From Pseudomonadota bacterium (lineage in GTDB: Bacteria > Pseudomonadota > Alphaproteobacteria > Rhizobiales > Aestuariivirgaceae), in NCBI GenBank assembly GCA_020161855.1, contig JAIUNJ010000001.1, positions 310,001-374,000 on the forward strand: a stretch of DNA of 64,000 bases, written 5' to 3'. Shown here one piece after another: positions 53,046-61,606 of this stretch; the stretch's first letter is position 1, and each line of letters begins with the position of its first letter. The translations under genes and the position numbers were made by a program. Under the pieces are notes generated by a model that ran no database searches, was not told where the DNA came from, and was given only the letters and a program-made list of their open reading frames with translations.

Positions 53046-53846
53046 ATGGGGCCCGTGAACAGCACAACCCGGCCCGTCTTTCGCTTTGCTCCCAGCCCCA
53101 ATGGCCGGCTGCACCTGGGCCATGCCTATTCGGCGCTGCTCAACGCGAAGATGGCGCAGGAGGCGGGCGGGCGCTTTCTTGTCCGCATCGAGGATACCGA
53201 CCAGACGCGCTGCACGCCGGAACTGGCGCGCGAGTGCCTCGCCGATCTCGCCTGGCTCGGCCTTGTGTGGGAGGAGCCGGTGCGTGTGCAGAGCGAACAT
53301 TTTGCCGATTATGACGCGGCTCTGGCGCGGCTGCATGCCATGGGCGCCATCTATCCCTGTTTCTGTTCGCGCAAGGAGGTGGCCGCCCATGCGCTTGCCG
53401 CGCGCGATCCCGATGGCCAGCCGCTCTATGGCGGCACCTGCCGCAGGCTCAGCCGTGCCGAAGGCCTGGCGCGCATTGCTGCTGATGCCCGGCATGGCTG
53501 GCGCATGGACATGGCTGGCGCCGAAGAACCCGCGGCACCGCAGTGGGGCGATGTCATGATCGCCAAGCGCCATGTGGGCTCGAGCTATCATATTGCTGTT
53601 GTTGTCGATGACGCATTGCAGGGCGTGACCCATGTGGTGCGCGGCCGCGATATGGAAGCGGCGACCGCCATTCACCTGTTGCTGCAGCGCCTGCTTGGCC
53701 TGCCGTCACCGCACTACCATCATCATGATCTCATTCGCGATGATGCCGGGCAGAAGCTCTCGAAGAGCCTGAAGAGCGCCTCGCTTGCCAGCCTGCGCGC
53801 GGCCGGTGTTGCCGCTGCCGATGTGCGGGCGCAGCTCGGCTTCTGA
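53046..53846 (+). CDS. gluQ: Glutamyl-Q tRNA(Asp) synthetase
   Basis: This 266-residue paralogue of glutamyl-tRNA synthetase lacks the anticodon domain and attaches Glu to queuosine of tRNA-Asp. Motifs are FAPSPNGRLHLGHAYSALL (HIGH box HLGH), RIEDTDQTRC, the zinc site CFCSRKEV with YGGTCRR, and GQKLSKS in place of KMSKS. Start is ATG 53046; a GTG at 53055 is alternative. It lies between the glycosylase and the DUF1674 gene. Confidence 0.95.
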   Translation: MGPVNSTTRPVFRFAPSPNGRLHLGHAYSALLNAKMAQEAGGRFLVRIEDTDQTRCTPELARECLADLAWLGLVWEEPVRVQSEHFADYDAALARLHAMGAIYPCFCSRKEVAAHALAARDPDGQPLYGGTCRRLSRAEGLARIAADARHGWRMDMAGAEEPAAPQWGDVMIAKRHVGSSYHIAVVVDDALQGVTHVVRGRDMEAATAIHLLLQRLLGLPSPHYHHHDLIRDDAGQKLSKSLKSASLASLRAAGVAAADVRAQLGF

Positions 53847-53854
53847 CTGTCCGC

Positions 53855-54025
53855 TCAGAAATCCGAGGCGATGCCCTTGCGTTCCCAGTCGCCGAAGCGG
53901 GTGGGCTCGGGGCCCTTGGGCCCGCCGGTTTCCTTGGGCCTGCCGGGAGCGGCTTCCGCCTTGCGGCGGGCTTCGGCCTCGGCGAGGGCGCGCTGCGCCG
54001 CCGGGGTTAACGGCTTGTCATTCAT
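53855..54025 (-). CDS. DUF1674 / SDHAF4-like protein
   Basis: This 56-residue protein ends with GPEPTRFGDWERKGIASDF, the DUF1674 signature, after a Lys/Arg-rich helix (LTPAAQRALAEAEARRKAEA). The eukaryotic homologue SDHAF4 assists FAD loading of succinate dehydrogenase; the bacterial protein may do the same. The ATG at 54025 is the only one that fits the size. It is divergent from htpX, and no sdh genes are in the window. Confidence 0.9.
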   Translation of the reverse strand: MNDKPLTPAAQRALAEAEARRKAEAAPGRPKETGGPKGPEPTRFGDWERKGIASDF

Positions 54026-54099
54026 GGCCTGTGATCCTTGAAAAGCCACCCGTCCATGCGCATCTTTCGGCTCGACATCATGTGGAGGTGGCATAGGCC

Positions 54100-55020
54100 A
54101 TGAACCTGTTCAAGACCGGATTGCTGATGGCGGGCATGACCGCCCTTTTCCTTGCCATCGGTGCGGCCATTGGCGGGCAGGGTGGCATGATGCTGGCATT
54201 GCTCTTCGCCATCGGCACGAACCTCTTTGCCTACTGGAACGCCGACAAGATGGTGCTGCGCATGGCCGGCGCCCGCCAGGTCGATGCTGCCGCCGCGCCG
54301 GAATATTACAGCATGGTGGAGCGCCTCGCCCGCCAGGCCGGGCTTCCCATGCCGAAGGTCTTCATCGTCGACACGCCGCAGCCTAACGCCTTTGCCACGG
54401 GCCGCAATCCGGAGAATGCTGCGGTGGCCGCCACCACGGGCCTGCTGCGTAATCTTTCGCCCGAAGAGATCGAGGGCGTGATGGCTCATGAGCTGGCCCA
54501 CATCAAGAATCGCGACACGCTGATCATGACGGTGACGGCAACCATTGCCGGTGCCATTTCCATGGTTGCCAATTTCGGCATGTTCTTCGGTGGCCGTGGC
54601 CGCGACAATCCGCTGGGTGCCATCGGTACCATTGCACTTCTGATCCTCGCTCCCATCGGCGCCATGATCGTGCAGATGGCGATCAGCCGGACGCGCGAAT
54701 ATGCTGCCGACCGTGGCGGCGCGGAGATTTCGGGCAAGCCCATGGCGCTGGCCTCGGCTCTCGGCCGCATCCAGGCGCTGGCTCAGGGCACGCTCAATCC
54801 GCGCGCCGAGGCCAATCCGGCGACCGCGCACATGTATATCATCAACCCGCTGACCGGCCGTGGCGTTGACAATCTCTTCTCGACCCATCCCAACACGGCA
54901 AACCGCGTCGCCGAGCTCACGGCGCTGGCCGCCTCGCCCGCCTTCCGCAGCAGCGCTGGCGCGGCCGCACCCCGCGGCCCGTGGGATGAACCGGCTTCTC
55001 CCCGTGGTCCCTGGGGATAA
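54100..55020 (+). CDS. htpX: Zinc metalloprotease HtpX
   Basis: This 306-residue inner-membrane protease degrades misfolded membrane proteins. Two N-terminal helices (residues 6-45) precede [31 protein letters not shown], and the catalytic [10 protein letters not shown] (HEXXH) is followed by two further helices and REYAADRGG, which supplies the third zinc ligand. The C-terminal Ala/Pro-rich tail is not conserved. It is followed after 47 bases by purH. Confidence 0.95.
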   Translation: MNLFKTGLLMAGMTALFLAIGAAIGGQGGMMLALLFAIGTNLFAYWNADKMVLRMAGARQVDAAAAPEYYSMVERLARQAGLPMPKVFIVDTPQPNAFATGRNPENAAVAATTGLLRNLSPEEIEGVMAHELAHIKNRDTLIMTVTATIAGAISMVANFGMFFGGRGRDNPLGAIGTIALLILAPIGAMIVQMAISRTREYAADRGGAEISGKPMALASALGRIQALAQGTLNPRAEANPATAHMYIINPLTGRGVDNLFSTHPNTANRVAELTALAASPAFRSSAGAAAPRGPWDEPASPRGPWG

Positions 55021-55067
55021 GCGCATCACGTTTTGCCTTTGACCGGCCTGCCGTATATGGACGGGCC

Positions 55068-56663
55068 ATGTCTTCCTCCGGTCTCCGCCCCGTTGCTTCC
55101 GCCCTCCTGTCCGTGTCCGACAAGTCCGGCCTTGCCGAATTGGCCCGCACCCTTGCCGGTCTTGGCATTGCGCTGATCTCGACCGGCGGCACGGCGGCGG
55201 CCCTGCGCGGCGCGGGCCTTGCGGTCAAGGATGTTTCCGAGGTCACGGGCTTTCCCGAGATCATGGATGGCCGGGTCAAGACCCTGCACCCGAAGATCCA
55301 TGGCGGCCTCCTCGCGGTGCGCGACAATGAGGCCCATGAAGCGGCGCGCCAGGCCAATGGCATTCCGCTGATCGATCTCCTCATCGTCAATCTCTATCCC
55401 TTCGAGGCCACGGTGGCGCGCGGTGCGGCCTATGACGAGGCGATCGAGAACATCGACATCGGCGGCCCCGCTATGCTGCGCGCCGCCGCCAAGAACCATG
55501 GCGATGTCGCCGTCGTCGTCGACCCGGCCGATTATGCGGCCCTGGCCGAAGAGCTGCGCGCGCAGGGCGGCAAGCTCTCCTTCGCCACGCGCCAGCGGTT
55601 GGCTGCCAAGGCCTTCGCCCACACCGCCTCATATGACAGCGCCATCGCCGCCTGGTTTTCCAGGACGCTGGCCGAGCCCTTCCCGCAGCAGTTTGCGGTC
55701 GCCGGGCGGCGGGCCCAGATGCTGCGCTATGGCGAGAACCCGCACCAGCAGGCCGCCGTCTATCGCCGCGCCGATGGCCGCCTGGGCCTGCTCGATGCCG
55801 AACAGGTGCAGGGCAAGGAACTGTCCTACAACAACATCAATGACGGCGATGCGGCCCTCGAGGCTGTCTCGGAATTTCCGGCAGGCGACGGCTTCGCCTG
55901 CGTCATCGTCAAGCATGCCAATCCCTGCGGCGTGGCGGTGGCGGCCACGCAGCTCGAGGCCTATCGCAAGGCTTTCGCCTGCGATCCGGTCAGCGCCTTC
56001 GGCGGCATCGTCGCCTTCAACACGCCGCTCGCCGCTGACACCGCACAGGACGTATCGAAGATCTTCACCGAGGTGATCCTCGCACCCGGTGCCGATGCGG
56101 CGGCGCGCAGCACGCTTGCGGCGAAGAAGAACCTCCGCCTCCTGCTGCTCCCCGCCATGCCTGATCCAAAGACCAGCAACACCATCGTCAAGAGCATCGC
56201 TGGTGGCTTCCTCGTGCAGGAGCGCGATGCCACGGGCCTTGAGGAGATCGAATTCAAGGTGGTGAGCCGCCGCGCGCCCTCCGAAGACGAGCGCCTCGAT
56301 CTCGCTTTCGCCTGGCGTGTCGCCAAGCATGTGAAGTCGAATGCCATCGTCTTCGCCAGGGACGGCGCTACGGTGGGCGTCGGTGCCGGGCAGATGTCGC
56401 GCGTTGATTCCACCCGCATCGGTGCGGCCAAGAGTCTTGATGCCGCCAAGGCCCTGGGCCGCGACAGGCCGCTGGCCGAAGGGGCCGTGCTCGCCTCCGA
56501 TGCCTTCTTCCCCTTTGCCGATGGCATCGAGGCGGCTGCCGCCGCAGGGGTCACTGCCATCATCCAGCCGGGCGGCTCCATCAAGGATGACGAGGTCATC
56601 CGCCGCGCCGATGAACTGGGCCTTGCCATGGTCTTCACCGGGCAAAGGCATTTCCGCCACTAG
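55068..56663 (+). CDS. purH: Bifunctional AICAR transformylase/IMP cyclohydrolase
   Basis: This 531-residue enzyme makes IMP in the last two steps of purine synthesis. The N-terminal MGS cyclohydrolase domain has [34 protein letters not shown] and [16 protein letters not shown]. The C-terminal AICAR transformylase has [26 protein letters not shown] with the catalytic Lys-His, and [12 protein letters not shown]. The length is typical. Confidence 0.97.
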   Translation: MSSSGLRPVASALLSVSDKSGLAELARTLAGLGIALISTGGTAAALRGAGLAVKDVSEVTGFPEIMDGRVKTLHPKIHGGLLAVRDNEAHEAARQANGIPLIDLLIVNLYPFEATVARGAAYDEAIENIDIGGPAMLRAAAKNHGDVAVVVDPADYAALAEELRAQGGKLSFATRQRLAAKAFAHTASYDSAIAAWFSRTLAEPFPQQFAVAGRRAQMLRYGENPHQQAAVYRRADGRLGLLDAEQVQGKELSYNNINDGDAALEAVSEFPAGDGFACVIVKHANPCGVAVAATQLEAYRKAFACDPVSAFGGIVAFNTPLAADTAQDVSKIFTEVILAPGADAAARSTLAAKKNLRLLLLPAMPDPKTSNTIVKSIAGGFLVQERDATGLEEIEFKVVSRRAPSEDERLDLAFAWRVAKHVKSNAIVFARDGATVGVGAGQMSRVDSTRIGAAKSLDAAKALGRDRPLAEGAVLASDAFFPFADGIEAAAAAGVTAIIQPGGSIKDDEVIRRADELGLAMVFTGQRHFRH

Positions 56664-56680
56664 CCGGGGCCCGCCGCACC

Positions 56681-57613
56681 ATGCCCCATGACCTTGCCTA
56701 TCTCCTGCAGCAGGTCATCAATGGGCTTCAGCTTGCCAGTTTCTACATGCCGCTCGCAGTGGCCTTTGCCATCATGCAATCGATCACGCGGCGCATCTAT
56801 CTCTCCTTCGGCGATCTTGCCATGTTCGCAAGCTTCGCCGCCGTCTTCGTCTGCTTCGACAGCCTGGTCGAAGGCTATGGCGATGTTCTCGCCGGCGGCT
56901 TCGGCCTGATCGCCGCCATTCTCTGCGGCGCGGCGCTGGGCCATGTCATCGCCGCCATCATGCTTGGCCGCGATCTCCTGCGTGCGCCACTTTCCTACAT
57001 GATCGCCTCGCTCGGCATCGGCATTGCCCTGCAGGAGGGCATGCGCCTCACCTCGATGAGCCGCGACATCTGGGTGCCGCCGCTCTTTTCCGGCCTCTCG
57101 CTGTTCCGCATCGAGGGTTCCTTCCCGGTCAACGTGACGATGATGACGGCGGTGGCCATCGCCATCGGCCTTGCCGCGACGCTTGCTGCCGTGCTGGTGC
57201 TGCAGGCCACGCGCTTCGGCCTGTGGTGGCAGGCCTGCTCGCAGTCGCTCAGGCTCGCCAGCCTTTGCGGTATCGATGCCGATCAGGTGGCGCGCTGGAG
57301 CTTCGCGCTGTCGGGGGCGCTGGCCGGTGTCACCGGCTGGACGGCGTCGATCTCCTATGGCGGCGCCAATTTCGCCATCGGCCTCATGGTCGGCTTCAAG
57401 GCCATGTTCGCCTCCGTCATCGGCGGCTTCGGCTCGGTGCGCGGGGCCATTCTCGGCGCGCTCTTTCTGGCCACGGTGGAAGTGGCCTGGTCGGCCTTCT
57501 TCTCCACCGTCTACCGGGACGTTGCGGTCTTTGCTATCATCATCCTCATCCTGGTGCTGAGGCCCGAAGGCCTGCTCGGCCTCACCAGCACCCGTGAAAG
57601 CGAGGACACATGA
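56681..57613 (+). CDS. Branched-chain amino acid ABC transporter permease (LivH-like), orphan
   Basis: This 310-residue protein has about eight helices of the BPD_transp_2 LivH type: LLQQVINGLQLASFYMPLAVAFAIM, RRIYLSFGDLAMFASFAAV, SLGIGIALQEGMRL and FAIGLMVGFKAMFASVIGGFGSVRGAILG at the end. LivH normally pairs with LivM, two ATPases and a binding protein, but none are present here. It begins 17 bases after purH and its stop overlaps a lipoprotein gene. Confidence 0.85.
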   Translation: MPHDLAYLLQQVINGLQLASFYMPLAVAFAIMQSITRRIYLSFGDLAMFASFAAVFVCFDSLVEGYGDVLAGGFGLIAAILCGAALGHVIAAIMLGRDLLRAPLSYMIASLGIGIALQEGMRLTSMSRDIWVPPLFSGLSLFRIEGSFPVNVTMMTAVAIAIGLAATLAAVLVLQATRFGLWWQACSQSLRLASLCGIDADQVARWSFALSGALAGVTGWTASISYGGANFAIGLMVGFKAMFASVIGGFGSVRGAILGALFLATVEVAWSAFFSTVYRDVAVFAIIILILVLRPEGLLGLTSTRESEDT

Positions 57614-58080
57614 ACCGCCGTTTTCTCTCCGCCCTTGCCATTGCCGCATTGGCCTCGCCGCTGGCAGGCTGCGGCGATGACGGCCCGCCGGATTATCTCG
57701 CCATCGCCGGCGGCGGCATCACCTTCAATTACCGCTACAGCCAGGCGACGATGGTGGTCGTCGGCAAGCAGCTCACGCCGATGCCGGAGGGTGCCCGCGT
57801 CGAAGCGCTTTTCGATATCCCCGGCGCCAAGGACCGCGAAGTGGTGTCGCGCCCGGTGATGAAGGGCAAGCTCACCTACAAGCTCGAGAGCAGCTATCTC
57901 ACCGGCATCAGGAAGGGCGAGCCGCTCAAGGTCACGCTCCGCCTTGTCGCTGCCGATGGCCAGGAGCTTGACCGGGTGGAGACGCAATATACTTCCGATG
58001 TCGACCAGTCGACGCTGCCGTCCAAGCCGCTGGTCGATCCGTCGAAGCCCAACTACGTGCCGCAGCTGGAGAACCTCTGA
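57610..58080 (+). CDS. Uncharacterised lipoprotein
   Basis: This 156-residue protein has a lipoprotein signal peptide: charged MNRRF, hydrophobic LSALAIAALASP, lipobox LAGC with Cys at residue 21. The mature part is beta-like (DYLAIAGGGITFNYRYSQATMVVVG, then LKVTLRLVAADGQELDRVETQY) and resembles no family I can name. It overlaps the LivH-like gene by four bases, so it is cotranscribed and may be a periplasmic accessory of that permease. It is overlapped at the end by the kinase-like gene. Confidence 0.8.
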   Translation: MNRRFLSALAIAALASPLAGCGDDGPPDYLAIAGGGITFNYRYSQATMVVVGKQLTPMPEGARVEALFDIPGAKDREVVSRPVMKGKLTYKLESSYLTGIRKGEPLKVTLRLVAADGQELDRVETQYTSDVDQSTLPSKPLVDPSKPNYVPQLENL

Positions 58081-58676
58081 ACCGCGTCGCCATCTTCGGC
58101 AATGCCGGCGCCGGCAAGTCGACGCTGGCGCTGCGCCTGCAGCGGATCACCGGCCTGCCGCTCCATTCGGTCGACAAGATGCAGTTTCGGCCGGGTGGAG
58201 AGCCCATTCCGCACGCAGAATATCTCGCGGCCCATGCGGCCCTCATCGGCACGGAGCGCTGGATCATCGACGGCTTCGGCACGGAGGAAACCCTGTGGCA
58301 GCGCTTTGCCGCCGCCGATACGCTGATCCATGTCGATCTGCCGCTGGCGCAACACTACTGGTGGGTGACGAAGCGCTTGGCAAAGGGGCTCTTCGCTGAT
58401 CCGCCGGGCTGGCCGGAAGGCAGTCCGTTGTGGAGCGGCTCTCTCCAGAGCTACCGCGTGATCAGTGCCTGCCACCGCGAGATGACGCCGAAGTATCGCG
58501 CCCTTGCCGCCCGCGACGACGGCTCGCAGCAGCTTCACCGCCTGCGCTCCCCTCTGCCGCGATCCGTGCTTTCCTCGCGAAGGCAGAGGTGCAACAGCGG
58601 CAGTAAGCTATTCGATCGTCACCGCCGTGCCCGCCGCCTTTTAAAGGCGATCTGGTTTCCCGCGTCGCAGGTTTGA
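58077..58676 (+). CDS. FlaR-like P-loop kinase, non-ATG start and C-terminal frameshift
   Basis: The frame encodes RVAIFGNAGAGKSTLALRL (P-loop near residue 8), LHSVDKMQFRPGG and WIIDGFGTEETLW, as in small adenylate-kinase-like topology modulation proteins. No ATG precedes the P-loop; CTG at 58077, overlapping the lipoprotein stop, is the only plausible start. Near the end it reads HRLRSP and then Arg/Ser-rich sequence to 58676. Removing two bases (one CT of CTCT at about 58551-58554) restores RSPAAIRAFLAKAEVQQRQ ending at 58606, as in relatives. This indicates a frameshift, real or from sequencing. Confidence 0.62.
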   Translation: MNRVAIFGNAGAGKSTLALRLQRITGLPLHSVDKMQFRPGGEPIPHAEYLAAHAALIGTERWIIDGFGTEETLWQRFAAADTLIHVDLPLAQHYWWVTKRLAKGLFADPPGWPEGSPLWSGSLQSYRVISACHREMTPKYRALAARDDGSQQLHRLRSPLPRSVLSSRRQRCNSGSKLFDRHRRARRLLKAIWFPASQV

Positions 58677-58854
58677 TGATAGCCCGCCCGGCTAACCGGA
58701 ACTGGAAGGGCCGTTAGCAGCGTGGCGATTAAGCGTGCAAGATCACGGGATTATATGGAAATGCCCGCCGTATTCTTGAATTATACTAATAGAATCCTTA
58801 CAACACTGTGATAGTGGGGAGAATGACCATTCTTGTGCCGAGACGGATAACTCT
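58677..58854. other. AT-richer gap before the unknown gene pair
   Basis: No gene is supported. The first 50 bases look like GC-rich flank; from about 58740 the composition turns AT-rich with ATTATATGG and TTGAATTATACTAATAG. TATACT (58782-58787) could serve as a -10 element for the gene at 58855, but no good -35 is seen. A 29-residue frame at 58722-58811 lacks a ribosome-binding site and was not called. Confidence 0.4.
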
Positions 58855-59406
58855 ATGAATTTAGAACAAAAGAAGCGTTGGCTCGAGCTGCCAGACGTCT
58901 TGGCCCCATCACCCAATGATAAGGCCGTGCTAATTCAGCTTTCGATCTCACCTGAGTTCGTAAATAAGAACGCCTATATTAAGCGACGAACCCCCATATT
59001 TCAGCTGTGGACGCACGTTATTGGCGAACAACCTCCAATCAACAACATCAGCCGCGAATTCATTAAAGATCCCCCAACTTTGATGACGCTTGGTAGCGCA
59101 ACAGCGCTGTTTATGGGCGTAAAGCGGCCATATCACGACGACGACGATGGCAAAGAGGTTGGCGTGTACGTACTGAAGCCGACCCGAACGCTGCGTTACG
59201 AGCCAGACATGGCGTGCGTTGCACGTGCATGTAATGCGCCGATAAATTGCGTGTTATGCGTTCAGGTCAGATTTGACAAAGCTTGTCAAGTTCCGGACAA
59301 GGATATATATGGTATGATTACAAGGTTGGAATTCGTGCCGTGTGACGCTGGTGCGTATCATCTGCCAAAAGCACACAATCAACGGTATACAAAGCAACTT
59401 TGGTAA
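58855..59406 (+). CDS. Hypothetical protein, AT-rich cassette gene 1
   Basis: This 183-residue protein belongs to no family I recognise. Seen are a charged start (NLEQKKRWLELP), an acidic patch (YHDDDDGKEVG), a Cys-containing stretch (CVARACNAPINCVLC) and a C-terminal MITRLEFVPCDAG then HNQRYTKQLW. No signal peptide or membrane segment is present, so it is probably cytosolic. Codons use more A and T than those of all other genes in the window, which suggests acquisition from elsewhere. The next gene starts five bases after its stop. Confidence 0.72.
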   Translation: MNLEQKKRWLELPDVLAPSPNDKAVLIQLSISPEFVNKNAYIKRRTPIFQLWTHVIGEQPPINNISREFIKDPPTLMTLGSATALFMGVKRPYHDDDDGKEVGVYVLKPTRTLRYEPDMACVARACNAPINCVLCVQVRFDKACQVPDKDIYGMITRLEFVPCDAGAYHLPKAHNQRYTKQLW

Positions 59407-59410
59407 GGCG

Positions 59411-59818
59411 ATGGATCACGCATTGAAGATTGAGCTCGGTTCGTTGGCAGGTCACTACGTGCCAACCGCCGTGTATTTCCAAGATTCAGATTGTGTCGAA
59501 TACGTCACGCACGACGCACTTTGCGTGTACGATCGCGTGGATAGCTTTCTCACGGTCATTTATGACGAGTTCCAAAAGACGATCATTGGCTTCAAGCTCA
59601 AGGGTTTTTCAAAAGCAGTGAAGACTGTTCTCGGCGCCAAGGGTTCCCATGACCAGTTCCTGCAACTTGTGAAGGTTATCGAGCAGGAATGCCAAAAGCT
59701 TGGCGATAACATGTTTGACGAGAAGCGCTCTTATCTTGCGGTCCAGAAAATGGCCGCTAACGATAATAACTGTGTGCTAGATAGAGAAGTTCTATTGCCT
59801 CTTTTGAAGGCCGCTTAG
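59411..59818 (+). CDS. Hypothetical protein, AT-rich cassette gene 2
   Basis: This 135-residue protein has no family I can name. The centre (RVDSFLTVIYDEFQKTIIGFKLKGF) has the beta-rich pattern of small DUF2283-like domains, which is only an impression. The rest is helical (QFLQLVKVIEQECQKLG). The ATG at 59411 is used because TAAGG overlaps the stop of gene 1 and gives good spacing; an earlier ATG at 59342 would overlap gene 1. It shares the AT-rich codon use of gene 1 and is surely cotranscribed with it. Confidence 0.7.
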   Translation: MDHALKIELGSLAGHYVPTAVYFQDSDCVEYVTHDALCVYDRVDSFLTVIYDEFQKTIIGFKLKGFSKAVKTVLGAKGSHDQFLQLVKVIEQECQKLGDNMFDEKRSYLAVQKMAANDNNCVLDREVLLPLLKAA

Positions 59819-60286
59819 ACCTTACCAAGTTACAGAATCTTCTGTCTTTTCCGTACTGCTTGCCTTCTTGCGCAGTTCCCATCCTCTCATAATTTCGACG
59901 ACCTCATAGGCTTCGTCCTTCTGCAAATGACAATCTGACCCGTCCAAACTATTTGCCTTGATGACCGGGGCGGTAAAGTCACGTTGGGTATGTTCAATGT
60001 TTCGCTCTAGATCTCCTATTTAGTCTAATAGTCTTACGGCACTTGGTCGCTAGCGTGCTGGGCACCAGAGATTGTCTATTGAGAAAAGTGGCCCCCAGCA
60101 TTCTCACACGTCTTGATGCGTATGATACATGGGGGCGGCTTGTTTCAAGAACAGGGCGGAAAGACTTTCCGCCCCGGTCCTCTCTTCCTGTTCTTTGTAG
60201 GCCACAGCATCCGGACCGCTTCCTTCCGCCTCGTCGTCCTCAACCGGCTTGCAGGACTGTTGCTGGCGGACGGAAATCCATCCGGA
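59819..60286. other. 468-base region without a supported gene
   Basis: The first 240 bases are AT-rich like the two genes before it; from about 60060 the composition becomes GC-rich again. A near-perfect palindrome of two 10-base arms around one A (GGGCGGAAAG at 60154-60163 and CTTTCCGCCC at 60165-60174) lies about 110 bases beyond the end of the Gfo/Idh gene and could act as a terminator for it, but only a weak T tract follows on minus. Open frames here lack starts or ribosome sites and are not called. Confidence 0.45.
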
Positions 60287-61300
60287 CTAGATCTGCACGT
60301 CGCGGCCCTCGCGCACCGACTTGATCCAGGCATCCAGCACCTTGGCGTTGCCGAGCGAATCCTGCGGCGAGAGCGGCACCGGCTTGCCGTGGATGACGGC
60401 ATCGGCAAAGGCCTCGACGGTCAGCTGGTAGTGGTCGTTGGCCGGCAGCAGTTCCTCGCTGCGCTTGCCGTTCTTGTCGACCGTGACGATGAGCGCTTCG
60501 GGCACGAAGTTTCCGAGGCCCAGCACGAGACCGCGCGGCACCTCGATCATGCCGTTGCGGCCGATGACGCTGTAGTGCCCGAGCCCCGTTGTCTCGAAGG
60601 AACAACTCACCACCGCCATGCGTCCGCCCGGGAATTCCAGCACAGCACCATCGGCGACATCGACGCCAAAGCGCTTGTCGAGCTTCTGCCAGCCCCTGAT
60701 GCTCAGGGGCTCGGCCTGCATCACCATGCGGGCGGAACTGACGACATAGCATCCCATGTCGAGGAGCACGCCGCCGCCCAGTTCCGGGATCATGCGCACA
60801 TTCTTCGGATCAGGCGGGCTCATCATGTTGTTCGAGAGATGCGATCGTACCTCGAGGACTTCGCCGATCACACCTGAGTCGATGATCTCGCGCACCCGGG
60901 CATGTTGCGGGTGAAACCGGTACATGAAGCTTTCCATGAGCGGCACGCCCGCCTGTTCGAAGGCGGCAAACATGGTGGCGACTTCTGCGGCATCGAGCCC
61001 GAGCGGCTTTTCGCAAAGCACCGGCTTCTTGGCCTTGGCTGCCTTGAGCGCCCATTCCGCATGCATCGAATTGGGCAGGGGGATGTAGATCGCATCGATG
61101 GCGGGATCGGCGATCAGTTCGTCATAGCCCATGATCCTGACGCCTGCTTCCTCGCCGTATCTGCGCCTGGCCTCGTCCGGATCGCGGCTCGCCGTTGCCG
61201 CCAGAACGCCGTTTCTCGATTTGCGGATGCCCGGCATGATCGCGTCCCGTGCAATCCACGAGGTTCCGCCCAGAACGCCCCACCGGATCTTGTCTGTCAT
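60287..61300 (-). CDS. Gfo/Idh/MocA family oxidoreductase (2)
   Basis: This 337-residue protein has the Rossmann start WGVLGGTSWIARDAIMPGI, the catalytic Lys motif LCEKPLGL and the typical ESFMYRFHPQHARVREI, then the C-terminal GGGVLLDMGCYVVSSARM block. These enzymes oxidise sugars, polyols or dihydrodiols; this type with SFMYRFHPQ resembles trans-1,2-dihydrobenzenediol/xylose dehydrogenase-like members, but the substrate is unknown. The ATG at 61300 is used. It stands alone and is unrelated in sequence detail to the first Gfo/Idh protein at 3885. Confidence 0.9.
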   Translation of the reverse strand: MTDKIRWGVLGGTSWIARDAIMPGIRKSRNGVLAATASRDPDEARRRYGEEAGVRIMGYDELIADPAIDAIYIPLPNSMHAEWALKAAKAKKPVLCEKPLGLDAAEVATMFAAFEQAGVPLMESFMYRFHPQHARVREIIDSGVIGEVLEVRSHLSNNMMSPPDPKNVRMIPELGGGVLLDMGCYVVSSARMVMQAEPLSIRGWQKLDKRFGVDVADGAVLEFPGGRMAVVSCSFETTGLGHYSVIGRNGMIEVPRGLVLGLGNFVPEALIVTVDKNGKRSEELLPANDHYQLTVEAFADAVIHGKPVPLSPQDSLGNAKVLDAWIKSVREGRDVQI

Positions 61301-61504
61301 TGCTGTTTTCTCCCATGATCCGGCCGGGTGAATGATTTTTGCTGGAGAGAAGACCCAATTCCGGATTGTCCACAAATCTAGTGAAATACCGCGCGCCTGT
61401 CAAGCACTAAATTCATCTAATATGATAATAATGCTTTCTTGCAGCGCTGCCAGGGGCTTGCCCGCCGGCCCTGACCTGCCTCTTGTGATTTCCGCCGGAA
61501 GCGA

Positions 61505-61585
61505 CTATGTGAAGACCACGAATTCACTCACATAGCCGGGTAACCGGATCATGAGGGTGGGTCCCGCGAGGGGCCCGCTTTTTTT
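61505..61585 (+). promoter_or_regulatory. rimP leader with terminator-like hairpin (attenuator candidate)
   Basis: Two structures precede rimP. CTATGTGA (61505-61512) pairs with TCACATAG (61528-61535). Then GTGGGTCCC (61557-61565), loop GCGA and GGGGCCCGC (61570-61578) form a nine-pair stem with two G-T pairs, followed by seven T (61579-61585). This is an intrinsic terminator shape only 21 bases before the rimP ATG, as in the described rimP-leader RNAs of proteobacteria. Control by read-through is inferred. The rest of the 61301-61606 gap holds no gene. Confidence 0.7.
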
Positions 61586-61606
61586 GTATTTGAAACCGAA
61601 GGTATC

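Noticed and set aside
58722-58811. A 29-residue frame (GTG start) in the AT-rich gap before the unknown cassette
   Set aside because: No ribosome-binding site and too short for codon evidence; it is within the range expected by chance.
59822-60020. A possible small minus-strand gene with DEAYEVVEIMRGW
   Set aside because: There is no start codon with a ribosome site and the natural-looking end requires a one-base shift; kept only as a finding on the junction, not as a gene.
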